From contig QANT01009226.1 in assembly GCA_003254885.1 (NCBI GenBank), forward strand, positions 20,964-84,963: DNA of 64,000 nt. Direction: 5' to 3'. The first letter of the stretch is position 1. Each line of letters begins with the position of its first letter. A program made the translations under genes and the position numbers. The notes under the pieces are model-generated. The model worked only from the letters and a program-made list of their open reading frames with translations, was not told the DNA's origin and made no database searches. This DNA is from Purshia tridentata. Taxonomy: Eukaryota > Streptophyta > Magnoliopsida > Rosales > Rosaceae. Shown here piece by piece: positions 13,143 through 24,615 of the stretch.

Positions 13143-16100
13143 CTACTGCTGTTTGCATTCTGGGGGTCGCTCGCCCTGTTGGCCGTCTCCAAGTTGTGCT
13201 CTTCCACTCTTCTGCATTACATAAGACCAAGTGATCAGGACATGCATACAAAAGTCACTTTTTGATACAGTGAAACAAAAAGATTATAGATAAGTAGGTA
13301 ACAAGGAAATGACCAAGTACTATACCTTATGACCAGATGATACCTGCAGAAGCAGTCCAACAATGCGAGAATAATAAGAATCATTTCAAGCTTCAAATAA
13401 TTGAAAAAAGAAAAAGAAAATGCAAGTGGAGATAGCTAATCCAAATTTTAAAACTACTGTACCTTCTTTTTGGTTTTGCCTTCATCTTCATCTTCATCGT
13501 CATCATCATCCTCCTCTTCTTCATCCTCATCCTCCTCTTCATCATCATCCTCTTCAATGTCTTCGTCTTCATCATCTTCCAAGTCCCCAAAATCATCTCC
13601 CTGGATAGCCTCACCAGTAAACCATGAAACAGCATGGGGGATGATCTTGTCTCGGATGGTTGACCTAAAAAAAAAATTACCAAGAACAGAAGAAATAAGT
13701 AAACATAGTACTCAATTATGAAATTCCCTAGTACCCAGCAATAGCAGAATTCAAAAAATTTAAAAGAACACCACATCATTCAGAGACTTCAAACAAACTA
13801 GAAGGAAGCATCATCATAATAACAATTCAGAAATCTGTCTATAGGTAGAATTTAAGAACTCACCCAATGTCATAATCTTGTTCCATCTGGTTCTGGAGTT
13901 CCTCAGCCTGTTGGAAAGAAGAATAAATAACACACTACAGAATCAAATATCTTTAAAAGAACATAAAGAAGACTTTCTTACAGCATCTTCATCAATATCT
14001 TCATCATCCTCGGGGACTTGAGGTGGACTAAAAAAGTTGAAGAAACTTTCACAATTTTCAGTTCTAGTGATTGGCTTAGCATTCTTAGATCCCTTCTTAG
14101 GCTTTTTCTTAAGGAGCTTCTGTGTCAAGCATTTCGAAGGATACCATTCAATCTCCGTCCTACAGAGTGACAGATGACAGCCAAAGTATAGTCAAAGTAA
14201 GTTCGACCAACCATGCACAGACCTTCTTGGTAACAGAAGAATAAGAAACTGAACTGTTTAACATAAAGGCAAGATAGGAACCAAACTTACCCTATTGCTT
14301 TCTCTAGAATAGGTTCATCTTCGTCAATCATGTGATATGTCTTCGTCAAGACAGAGTTTTTGAAATAGGGATTGGTGTCAAAGTAGAACTCAAGTTTGAA
14401 CCCCTTAGGATTATCTATCCTAAACCACTTGATGTCTCTAAGATATTTAAGAGCTCCTTCATCACGCTCTGAAATCTGTTTCAGAAAAAAAATAAAAAAC
14501 CAGTTAATTTGACATACAACTATCCAAACATCAAGCATGAGAAACATTATGAAAAACTGGTTACCTCCTCAGCTAGCACTTCATTGTTTTTCATTGCATT
14601 GAGCCAGAAATCAGGCACTCCTTTCTCTGCAAAAATACAAAAGCAGAAATGAGAAACTAATAGTTGCCATGAAATATATAATAAAAAAATAAAGGCCTGC
14701 ATTATCAAGAGTGAACCTTCAGCAGCTTTATCCTCTTGATTTGTTGCTGCTTCAGTAGTAACTCCCTCAGCTTCAACAACACCATTTACAATCTCAAATC
14801 GCTGCGAAGGGACCATTACAATTTCTTTAAAAAAACCAAAGAAAGGTAAATAAATGATAATAAGCTAATCATTCTAAAAATTTCATGGATCAGCCATCTA
14901 TAATGCAGTGAAAGACACGCTGTCAATGACAACACAAGCCAGAGGACCCACTGAGACCTCAGTTTCATGAGTAGTGGCAAGCCACTAAACAACTTAGTCT
15001 TATGTGTTAGTGCTACAAAGGCATCAAGTTGGTTTACAGAATCCAAAAAAGAACATTCCATGGAAGAAACCCTTTATGTTTCAAAATTCAATAGCTAAAA
15101 TAAAAAGCATGAATATATACTGATATATAGTATAAATATATTTTTAAAAAATATGTATACACATATGCTCAGTGAAGTATGCAGACCAGCAGGATACCTT
15201 GGAGTACAGAGGTTGATACAATTTCTGATACTTGGCTTCAAGTGCTGCTCTCTCCTCGAAAAACTTGGCCTCCAATTCATCGTGTTGGGTCTGCAAGTTA
15301 AAAAAGCCTCAATTTACTTCACATTCTGAAATACCATATGCACTTTTTCAATCTTAAACAAATAATAGGAGGATGATCAAAGAAGTTGCATTCAGAAAAT
15401 AGAACAACCAGGGTATGAGATATTAACAAAAAAACTTCGCTAATAATGTTTAACTACACAAGAAATACATGATATTAATCAGAACTAATATCAACAACGT
15501 AGACTCATACTGATGTAACAGTTGTAAGTTAAGTCAATCAACTAAACAAAGTTGATAATACAAAAGTATCAAAACACATCAAAACTCTGAGTAATCCAGT
15601 AAAGCAAGGAATTACAACTACAAGCTCCAAAGCACGAGAGGGAATCATACCTGGATCTCTCTAAGAACATCAACCCGTTTTCTGACGTTGGGCGTTAGGC
15701 TCTCGAGGATATCGGAGTGTTGCCCAGCTAAACTCTGTATCTTATTCTGACAGCACAAAAACCCCAACTCTATCAGCCAAACAAACACTTAACCGCGAAA
15801 AAGAAATAAATAAATAAACTGAAAAACTATTCATCTAAAACAACAAAAATTGAAGAAATAATGAATACTTTCAAATTTCATAAGATAATTAACAGAACAA
15901 TAGTGTACTGTTTGGTTTCCAAGAAAAAAACATTGTGAAGCTACAGTTGAATGGTTACTGGGGATAAGGTTACTGACCTTGAGAGCATTAACGAGGCCAG
16001 CTCGATCCTCTTCGTTCAGAGCTGTAGACACAAAAATCAAAAGCAGTGTAAGATAACCACACCAGATTAAAACCATGACAAACACGTAGAAACAAAAAAA

Positions 16101-16167
16101 GAGAGCGACAGAGAGTACCACCAGAAGTGAGATCGGACATGTTGATGCTGTCCTTGTCGTTGCTCAT
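13143..16167 (-). CDS. NAP1: Nucleosome assembly protein 1 (histone chaperone)
   Basis: Twelve exons in coding order: 16167-16119, 16021-15978, 15746-15651, 15290-15198, 14801-14717, 14626-14565, 14475-14291, 14159-13982, 13907-13864, 13664-13463, 13343-13326 and 13211-13143. They total 374 residues, the usual NAP1 length. NAP1 binds H2A-H2B and other histones and assists nucleosome assembly. Recognisable stretches are [13 protein letters not shown], the dimerisation-helix region ending [46 protein letters not shown], the basic [13 protein letters not shown] (candidate NLS), [10 protein letters not shown], and a long Asp/Glu tail encoded near 13490-13600. The C-terminal CKQQ matches the farnesylation-type CaaX end known in plant NAP1. 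Exon 11 is an 18-nt micro-exon (VSSGHK). Arabidopsis co-orthologues are probably NAP1;2 and NAP1;3. Confidence 0.96.
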
Positions 16168-17650
16168 TCTGATTTGCAGAAAGAGTGAGTGAGAGACAGA
16201 GAGAGAGGAGGAGGAAGAAAGCGGCAAAGCTAAAACCCTAGAAGCGGTGTGAAGGTGGAAAAGGGTAAAGAGAGAGAGGTTTCAAAACGTGGCCTCCGTC
16301 AAATCCTTTCTTCCATTTTATAAAACCTAACACCTGGTCTCTTTATTATGGATGGTACTAGCGATACTGCTGCAGCCAATTTTTTATTTTTTATTATTTT
16401 AAATTTTTATTGGGCTGGGCTTCGTGGTCCATAGTTAGGCCCAATGTCACGTCAATGATTTGTGCCAGAATGTGTCCGACTGGAAATCAGAATGAGTGAC
16501 GCGCATGTCTCAGATTTGGGAGCGTTGGAGAGACTTTCATGAGTTTGTTGGAATTCCATTGAAGGAGTTATTGTGCGAGACATGAGAATTGAATGTAGGA
16601 GGGAAGGAAATAATCATTAGTGATGCAATCATAAATAATTTACCCTTAAACTAATGTAAAGAGTTGATTTCACGTGAATAATTTTGATAATTTATTATAC
16701 GCTCCGATATACGCACTTGTTATATTTAAATTTTTTCTCTTATTTTATTTAAAAAATATTGTATATAATCGTTGTATACAACATCTTTCTCACATTTAAT
16801 ACTTTGCATATTAGTCACATTAGTACGTTATCAATTTTGTAAATGAAAAAATGTATACAAAAGTTGCATACAAGAATTTCTCATTCTTACATAATAAGTA
16901 TCATTTGAGAAAAGGAAATGAAATAAATGTTGCATACCAAATGTGATAAAGTTCTAGATTATACAAGATCTTAGTTGTCTCATAAATATGGTAAGTATTA
17001 AATTATAGAAAGCCTATTAAAAAAAATTGGCGATTTGATGGCTTGCATGTATGTTTTAAGTATTAATACTAGTTAGCGAGAACTCATACTCTAGTGATAA
17101 AACACTTCTCTCAACACTCATTGACAGTTAGAATTATGAAACGTGTAAAACAAAGTAAAGTAGAGACCATTACAATGAAAAATTGAAAATGAGAATGAGG
17201 TAATAACAGAGGTTGCTGAAGTTCATTCCATAAACTAAATAAAATGAAGCATCCCATACTCTCCCAACGTCTGGCCAACATCATCAAGGGGACAGATTTA
17301 CACACATAACATGTGCCACCTTCCAGTTTATCATGAACGTAATGAAGAAAGTCTCTTCATTGCAATGATACCATTGTTAAAAAAAATAAGAGAAAAATTT
17401 ATTTCTTTTTGTCCAGTAGCCAGTAGGTTGAGGAACAAGTAGTAGAATATAATGATTGATCAACATGCATATTTACGAATTCCTAGTAATACATGTAAAA
17501 TAAAATAAATAAAGTGCTTACCAAAAACAAAAAAGTAGTAATACTAGAGAAATTACATTGTGTGACAGTTAATATAAGCGGTGAAAATCACCGAGAGACT
17601 TTTAAAACCCAGTTTTATAGGGTTTCTGATGAGAAGGAGCCTCTGGAACA
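16168..17650. other. Divergent promoter region, NAP1 / CCCH gene
   Basis: Shared upstream region of two divergently transcribed genes. Near the NAP1 start there is a GA-rich leader (16187-16220) and an AAACCCTA telo-box-like site (about 16232-16240). The rest is AT-rich with no exon that I can support. The CCCH gene leader occupies roughly the last 100 bases before 17651. Confidence 0.55.
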
Positions 17651-20600
17651 ATGGAGAGAACCCAAAGTGAAACCGCGAAACCGTCCCAAACTCTAATCTC
17701 TTTCCCTCCTCACCGTCGAAGACACCTCAGGAGCGAAACTTACCGTACCTTGGTTCGCATACTATCTCACTGCTACGACGAGTCGCAGCATTCAAATCCC
17801 TCTCAATATGTACCTCAGGAGCTTAATCATGGTAGTTGAATTCGCACAGCTCGGTTTTTTTATTTTTTATACTGTTTGGTTATTGAGAAATCGAATAAAA
17901 CTTTGTGAAATTGATTTCTTCATCACATCAGTACCTTAGTGATTTGGAATGTTCAGTTTCAAGGTTTAAATTTTTGTTTTGTTTTGTTTTGTTCGCTAAT
18001 TTTGGTTTGTGTTGTTTTACTGAATTTATTTATTTATTTTGTATTAAGATAATGGCAGCAATGAGTCAGGGCAAGCAATTGAAAAGGAAGTGTATGAGAA
18101 TGTTGAATTGGTTGCTCCTGAGAGTGTGAAGCCTTATAATTTGGCAGCTCAACGAGTCACGGCGGTTGATGAGAGTTGTGATGCTAATGTTTTCCGAGAA
18201 ACAATAGAGCAGATAGAGGATTTAATGATATCGGAAGAGAATGAGAATCTGTTGAAGCAGAAGGACGCGATGGACACTGAAAATATCTTTAGAATTGGTT
18301 TTCAAGATATGGGTTTTGGTCCTGAACAAATTCTGATGGATGAGCTCGAGCAGATTGTGAACGGAAATGAAGACAGCACTCCTAAACCGTCAACCACATC
18401 ATTGGATCAGAACCCGCGTAGGAACAATAAGGTTGAATTGTTGAATAACCAAGAACATGATGACTTTCAATGCGGTGTTGCAGTGACACCTGACAATGTG
18501 GATCAAAAGGTTTGTGATGCCTTTGATTCATCTTTAAATAATGCTGTGGTTGGTGAAATTTCAAATCAAAAGGAGTCTAATGAACACAACGATTCCTTGT
18601 CGACGACTAACACATTGGTTGGAGACCCTATAATGCAACAGAAAGGAATGGAGACTTCTGTATCTGCTGGGGGTGATACAGAAGCCTTTGATTTCTCTTT
18701 AGATAACGACATGGTTGCTGAAGCTTCAAACCCTAGTGAGTGTAACAAAGACAAAAGTTCTACACAGAAAACTAATTATTTGGAAGTAGAGCATGAAATA
18801 GCTTGCACCAGAAATGGGATGACTTCTCCCAACCATATGAATGATAGAGATATTGAAGAGGGAGAAATTTGTGGTGATGATGGTACGGATGACCGATCAA
18901 TAGATATGCTTTTTCATGATACAGTAATGCTTATGCAAATATCTAAAGATGTAATTGGTAGAAAAGAGCACCATTGTAAGGAAGCAAATGGAACATATTT
19001 TGACTATGATTCCTTTCTGGCGGATACTGCCGGGAAAGGAAAAAATGGTGGAGTGGAACTCAGAGAAAGTAAAAAAACTGAGAACATTTGTAGACCAGGA
19101 GTTGTTCAGGGTAAAAATACGAAAGCTATAAAGGCAGATGACTTTGATCCTCTGTTGGAGAGTGGAAGAATTGTAAAGAAAGATAGCCGAGTTAGGGATG
19201 GCTGTTCAGCATTTTGTACTAATAATTTAGCATTGCATGAACAAATCTCAGAGAAAAATGCAGCTGGAAGCCATGGAATCGCATCTGAAGAAAAGGTATC
19301 TCTTTCACTTGTGTATTTTCTTTTCTTTAAATTCATGTCAATATATTGTGTTTTCTTTTCGTAAATTCTTTATACTGGTACCAATGTAGCTGTTGGCATG
19401 GTACATTTATGATGTATCAATATGCCACCTTCATTCTTTAGAGTTGTTGCTCAATTCATTGAGCAGAAACTCTACCACATACATACATACACATTGCTCT
19501 TTTGCCTGAGAGTCGTGACTTTGAATTAATTTTTAGTTTGACACATTGCTCTTTTGGTCCATATGTAACCAGTGTGGTCTATTGGTGGTCATGTGCAGTG
19601 GGATGCCATTACCTGTAATAAGAAAAAGCGTGGTCTTCCTACCAAGGAATCAAAAGAAAGGAAAAAGGTATTACATATTAGTTATTACTTACATTGCAAA
19701 TCTCTTTGGAACTCATCCTGACTCATTTGGAAAAGTGATTGAAGTTTTTTTCAATGCGTTCAATGCTTAAGGGCAACATATTGTAGCTGCTTGTAAATGT
19801 ACATTGTTATTTCTTTTCATGAACAATGCACCTTGCAGGCAAAAGACCGAAAGAAACGAGCAGAAAAGAACAGGAAACTTGGTGTTAAAAGGCTGAAGCT
19901 GCTTCCAATACAGAAACCAAAACCTGTAAATTATTGCCGCCATTATAAAAAGGGAAGGTGCTACGAGGTTGAGCTTTCAATTCTATCAACCTTGTTGATG
20001 TATATTGATTTTTAACTTACTTTATATTTGTCCTAATGCAGTGGTGCCTTGATATTGCTTATTGCAAAAGTACTTGATTTTTGACCATACTCGGAACTTT
20101 TTTCCTCAAAATTATTTCTCTGTAGAGTTTCCAAAGCAATGTCTTCTTTTATTTCTTTTAAAAATAATTTTGGAGTGTCAGTGATCTATCATTATTTGAT
20201 TTTCTTTCCTTAGCTCTCCCCTCATTTATCATGTTTTGTGTTTGTTTCACAGGGAGAAAAATGCAAATTTTCACATGATACGGTGCCTCTAACAAAATCC
20301 AGGGTATGTCAATTGACTGGATTCTTAATGCTTTCTCGTGGTGCTAGTTCCTTTAATTGAAGGATTTTTTTTTTAAGATTTCTTCTTGTACCACCCCAAT
20401 TTTTGTATCCCACCTAAATCACACTTTTATCTTCTATGAATTGCCTGAATGATAAACATTTAAAAAAAAATGAAAAATGGAACTGGAGGCTGGCATGGCC
20501 GCCATCATCCATTACTAATTAACCAATATTTGCGAATATTGGTGGGTATGTTAAGCAGTATGATTATCAAAATTTAAATGAGGGTTAGCAAAACAGATAG

Positions 20601-22339
20601 GTGGGACGAGCATAGTGGGGGGTGGTAATAGAAGTGCTCTATAAATGGTATCTAAACTCTATGAATTCCTTGTCTTGTATTCTGGTGTTGCAGCCCTGCA
20701 GTTTTTTTGCACGTGGTTCATGCATGAAAGGGGATGACTGCCCATATGATCATCAGCTTTTCAAGTATCCCTGTGACAACTTTATTGCCAATGGTTTCTG
20801 CAGGAGAGGTGATCAGTGTTTGTATTCGCACGAGGTACATTCTTGCCTGTATAAGATGCTACTTTGAGCCACTTATAATGTAAAGCCTGCTTGGCAAGTT
20901 TTATCATGGTATATTGCATGTGTAAATTAACTGACTATATCTGGCCTGAGTCATTAGCGCTTATCTAATTCAGTTACTACTAAAGTAAGTTAAATTGTGC
21001 TGATTAAATTTACAATTTTTCTTAGATGACTTCCAAGGAAGACAGTGCAACTGCTGCTTGCAATCCTGAATTGACGCCTCCCTCAGTGCAAGGTGATTCT
21101 AGATCTGCACAAGTAAAAATTGGCACTGCCTCCCACAAGAATGCCCCTTCTCTCAGTAATACTGAATTAAATGTGGCAAGGGCTCTGTTGAAGCAACCTG
21201 TTCTGGCTACCAAAGGAAATTGCTTCTTCTCTACTGGGAAACCCTCATTGGTTCAGTCAAGTATGTATAAACAAGGATTCTTGACCCCGGATAGGAATAC
21301 TGGTACCAAAGCTGGGAACTTGATAGACCAAAGTCCATCAAGCTCCGCTCAAAATTCAAATGACATTTTGATGAGAACTCCACCAGTAGTCACTCCTAAA
21401 GGAATAAATTTCTTATCATTTGGCAAAGCTTCACCAGATGATGCCAGTGGTAAAAACCAAGTCTGTCATCAGACAAGCCCAAGTGTGCCAGAGACTGTTC
21501 AAAACGCGAATGAGATGCTACAAGTTAATCAACCTGCAGCAGCACCACAGGGACTAAAATTTTTTTCTTTTGGGGAAGCTTCCATAGCTAACCTTAGTAG
21601 TGGAAAACCGGTCAGCTTGGCTTCTGGCTGTAGTAATGATGGGAATCAGACAAACCAAAGTGTGTTCGGGACTGTTCAAAAATCAAATGGGATGCTAAAA
21701 GTTAATCAACATGCAGCAGCACCACAGGGTCTAAACTGTCCATTTGGGAAAGCTTCCGTTGCTAACTCTAGTAGTGAAAATCCGGTTAGCTTGGCTTCTG
21801 GTTGTAGTAACAATGAGGATCTGACAAACCGAAGTGTGTCCAGGACTGTTCAAAACTCGATTGGGATGCTTGGAGTTAATCAGCCTGCCGCAGCACCACA
21901 GGGACTGAACTTTTTATCTTTCGGGAAATCTTCCATAGCTAACTCCGGTAGTGAAAAACCTGTTAGCTTGGCTGCCAGTTGTGGTAACAATGGGGGTTTT
22001 CTTGAGAATCAAAATAGAGTTGATAAACCTCAAAACTCAAGTGCAATCTCATTGAAGCTGCCACATTCTCCGCGTACTTTGGGTCAATCTTCAGATCACA
22101 TAGCATCCAGGTTCCATAAAGACACAGACAAATCATCTCAGAGGGCATTCTTTTCAACACTTGCATTTGCAGCAAAGTATGAAACCAAAAGGATGAACCA
22201 GTCAATTGGTTCTAGCAGTACTCAGGTTGATAGGGACACTAGGAATAGCACTATGAGTGAAGGTTTGCAGAATGACCCTGCAAAAGCTCTTAAAATTTTG
22301 GATTTCCTGTCCGGTATTGGTAGTAAAACCAAGCAGTAG
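17651..22339 (+). CDS. CCCH-type zinc-finger protein (C3H65/EMB1789-like)
   Basis: Seven exons: 17651-17831, 18049-19295, 19599-19667, 19839-19967, 20253-20303, 20694-20834 and 21026-22339. They give 1043 residues. Three tandem fingers are visible: C532-x7-C-x5-C-x3-H550 (split between exons 4 and 5), C561-x7-C-x5-C-x3-H579 and C586-x8-C-x5-C-x3-H605. CCCH arrays usually bind RNA, and this 3-finger arrangement is shared with animal ZC3H4/6-type proteins. A Lys/Arg-rich block (about 483-530) just before finger 1 could serve as NLS and RNA contact. The N-terminal 480 residues are acidic, Ser/Asn-rich and probably disordered. The C-terminal region carries four degenerate tandem repeats (about 717-943) centred on FLSFGKAS. 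From memory, Arabidopsis C3H65/EMB1789 is the closest named protein and is smaller, about 675 residues. The precise molecular role is unknown. Confidence 0.88.
21356..22036 (+). repeat. Four coding tandem repeats in the CCCH gene
   Basis: Units at 21356-21505 (50 codons), 21506-21682 (59), 21683-21856 (58) and 21857-22036 (60). Units 2 to 4 share VNQPAAAPQGL, an SFGKAS-like core and NPVSLASGCSN-like segments. Unit 1 is more diverged (PPVVTPKGINFLSFGKAS). All stay in frame with the gene. Confidence 0.9.
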
Positions 22340-24070
22340 ATGCATTTGCATGGTGTTTAACAGAACTGAGTCCTACACAGGATTGGATGGCAAGAAGGGG
22401 CTCCTACTGCTGCCAGAGTCAAGATTTTTGTTCCTTCTGTTTGGTAAAATATACGAGAAAAATTACAAGGCTAACAAGTGGCATCTCGCTTGCCCTTCTA
22501 ATTTCAGCAGCTTTTGAATAGGTACAGTTTGGATTTTTTTACCACTGTAAACAGTATTTCCTTATGTGCTGAAGCAGCTGCGCGGATAATAGGTAAAGGC
22601 TAACTTGGATTTAACAGCTAGTGTTTGAACACCCATCACCACCCTATTTTAATTACCCTATTGTCACTGACAGTTACGTAAAAATATAGTTATTTACAAA
22701 TTCTTTCTACAAGACGTCCTTTTTGTAATTAATGAATGAACATGAGTATTTTCATGAAATTTTGTTGTTTGTTAGGTAGTTTTTTACAAGGTTCAATATG
22801 TTTGGATATAGAATTTTATATTTTAGGTATAGAATCATAATTTAAGGTTATATTTTAGGTTATGACTTTCAAGTTTTGGACGGTAGTTCAAAATTTAAGA
22901 GTTAAAACTTAAATTCTAATTGAGGAACGGGAAGCTCAAAATCATGAGATATAATCAAGGAATATGTTTCAATTAATGATTTATATTATAATAATTAAAT
23001 TTTGTCAAATTTAAGATCAAATTATAAAAATAAAAAATAAAACATAAAACTATATGCCTTTATTTTTTAGTTGAAAGAGCTAAAAAACGTATGTTCTGTC
23101 GAAAGAATTTTGTAGTTATAGAAACGGCATTTGTGTTATATTACTTGTAAAATTTTAATACACTAATATAATTCACTCACACACACAAAGAAAAAACAAT
23201 CTTATTAATAGCATATTACTAATTAACAATTACATGAGCCCAATTTTGGAATGAAAGGTAAAAATTTACACACTTGAACTATTTTGTTACTGAAATTCTT
23301 ATGGAGGAGCCTTTTATCATTTTCATCCATAATTATGTTAACATGGATTAGTTCAGCCTTTTAAAAGCACTAATACAAACATAAACTATACACTCATCCA
23401 TTATATATGTCTCTTTCATCACTTAATAAGAGAGATAACACATTAGGTGTGTACATTCATATTAGAAAAAACATCTATATTTTTATTTGGAAAAAAATAT
23501 CTATATTAGAAAAGTTTTTCTAATAACTATACCTTGTGACGAGTAATTATTTAGTATGATTAGAACATTGTGGTTTGGTGCTATTAATTCATTTATACAA
23601 TAAATAAATTTATGTTTTAATTTTATATCATAAAAATATAACCTGCCAAGCTTTTCTCAAGCTTAGGATGGCCATTCCCTCAAGCTTTTCTCAACTCCTG
23701 CCATATATAGTTCATACATATTCAATACAAACTTCTATAATAACACATACTTTAATAATAATAATAATATAGTCACACCCCACAATGAAGTAGGGGATAG
23801 CTGATAAAAGTGAGCTTCTTGCTCTTCGAATAAAGACAGCCTACCGAGCCATATATGATGCTCCTGGTGAAACCAGTTGGCGTACATGCAGCAGATGAGG
23901 GACCGACAAGATGGTGGCTGTTCTAGAAACCGCCTGATCCTGACCGTTAAACTCTCAAGAGGAGATCCAGCGGTCAGAAAATTTTCGGATAATTTCTTAA
24001 GAGGCAAAAACATAATTTCCCGTGCGGTGTAAGAGACAAATATAGTCTTGTCTTCGAGTCCTTCCTCGGC

Positions 24071-24076
24071 CACGTG
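24071..24076. promoter_or_regulatory. G-box / ABRE core CACGTG
   Basis: The palindrome CCACGTGG sits about 540 bp upstream of the heat-stress-factor start codon. A CATGCA RY core lies 185 bp further out, at 23885-23890. G-box plus RY is the known combination in ABI3-dependent seed promoters, and Arabidopsis HSFA9 is known to be ABI3-controlled. That these sites work here is inference. Confidence 0.35.
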
Positions 24077-24497
24077 GTACTCAGGAGTACGTCTTCCAGG
24101 AATTCAGTCAAGTTTATAAATCAAGGGGTGCCGGATTGGGTGCTAACAGAGTGATAGAATTTTAAATTGGGGTCCTTTCAGAAATTACAAATTGGGGCCA
24201 TTTGGAAGTTTTTAGAAAGTTTAGGGACTTAAATTATGTGGGGACAAAGAGATGGGGTCAATATGGTAACCCCAAATGATAAAAGTTTCTTTTTTTTGGC
24301 CAAGAAATGACAAAAGTTTCAAGAATACAGAAACGTGGCGACCTCCTACAATTCCTTAAGTGGAGTCGTACAGTCTTTACCCATTGTCCCTCTCAGAGTG
24401 AGTAAACAAGGGTGAAGAGGCCAACAAATCCAAAAATAAAAACCCAAGTAAAAAGTAAAAACATAAAACTCTGCCATTTTCCTTTGTTTTCGGGTAC

Positions 24498-24530
24498 ATG
24501 ATTTTCTGTTTCCGTTTTTTGTATGTATAA
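24498..24530 (+). other. Possible upstream ORF, 10 codons
   Basis: ATG at 24498 opens a 10-residue frame (MIFCFRFLYV) ending with TAA at 24530, 85 bp before the main start codon. It lies between the two copies of the 19-bp repeat ATAAAACTCTGCCATTTTC. It matters only if transcription starts upstream of 24498, which the sequence alone does not settle. Confidence 0.35.
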
Positions 24531-24615
24531 AACTCTGCCATTTTCAGAAGCAGCCAGACTCTTTTGTTAACTTACTTGGCAAATTCTCAAAACCCTGTTT
24601 TCAAACACAAAGAAA

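Larger units (their letters stand above)
22340..24615. other. Intergenic, CCCH 3' flank and heat-stress-factor promoter
   Basis: The CCCH 3' UTR and AT-rich intergenic DNA occupy about 22340-23640. From about 23640 to 24110 the base composition is less AT-rich and a minus-strand open frame runs at 23735-24109 without an ATG at its start (see finding). Upstream of the heat-stress factor I note a CACGTG (G-box/ABRE core) at 24071-24076, a CATGCA (RY core) at 23885-23890, and a 19-bp direct repeat at 24463-24481 and 24527-24545. Confidence 0.55.

Noticed and set aside
13420-13721. Poly-Ser and His/Pro-rich frames on the plus strand
   Set aside because: They are the complement of the Asp/Glu codon run of NAP1 exon 10, whose frame and exon borders are well supported on the minus strand.
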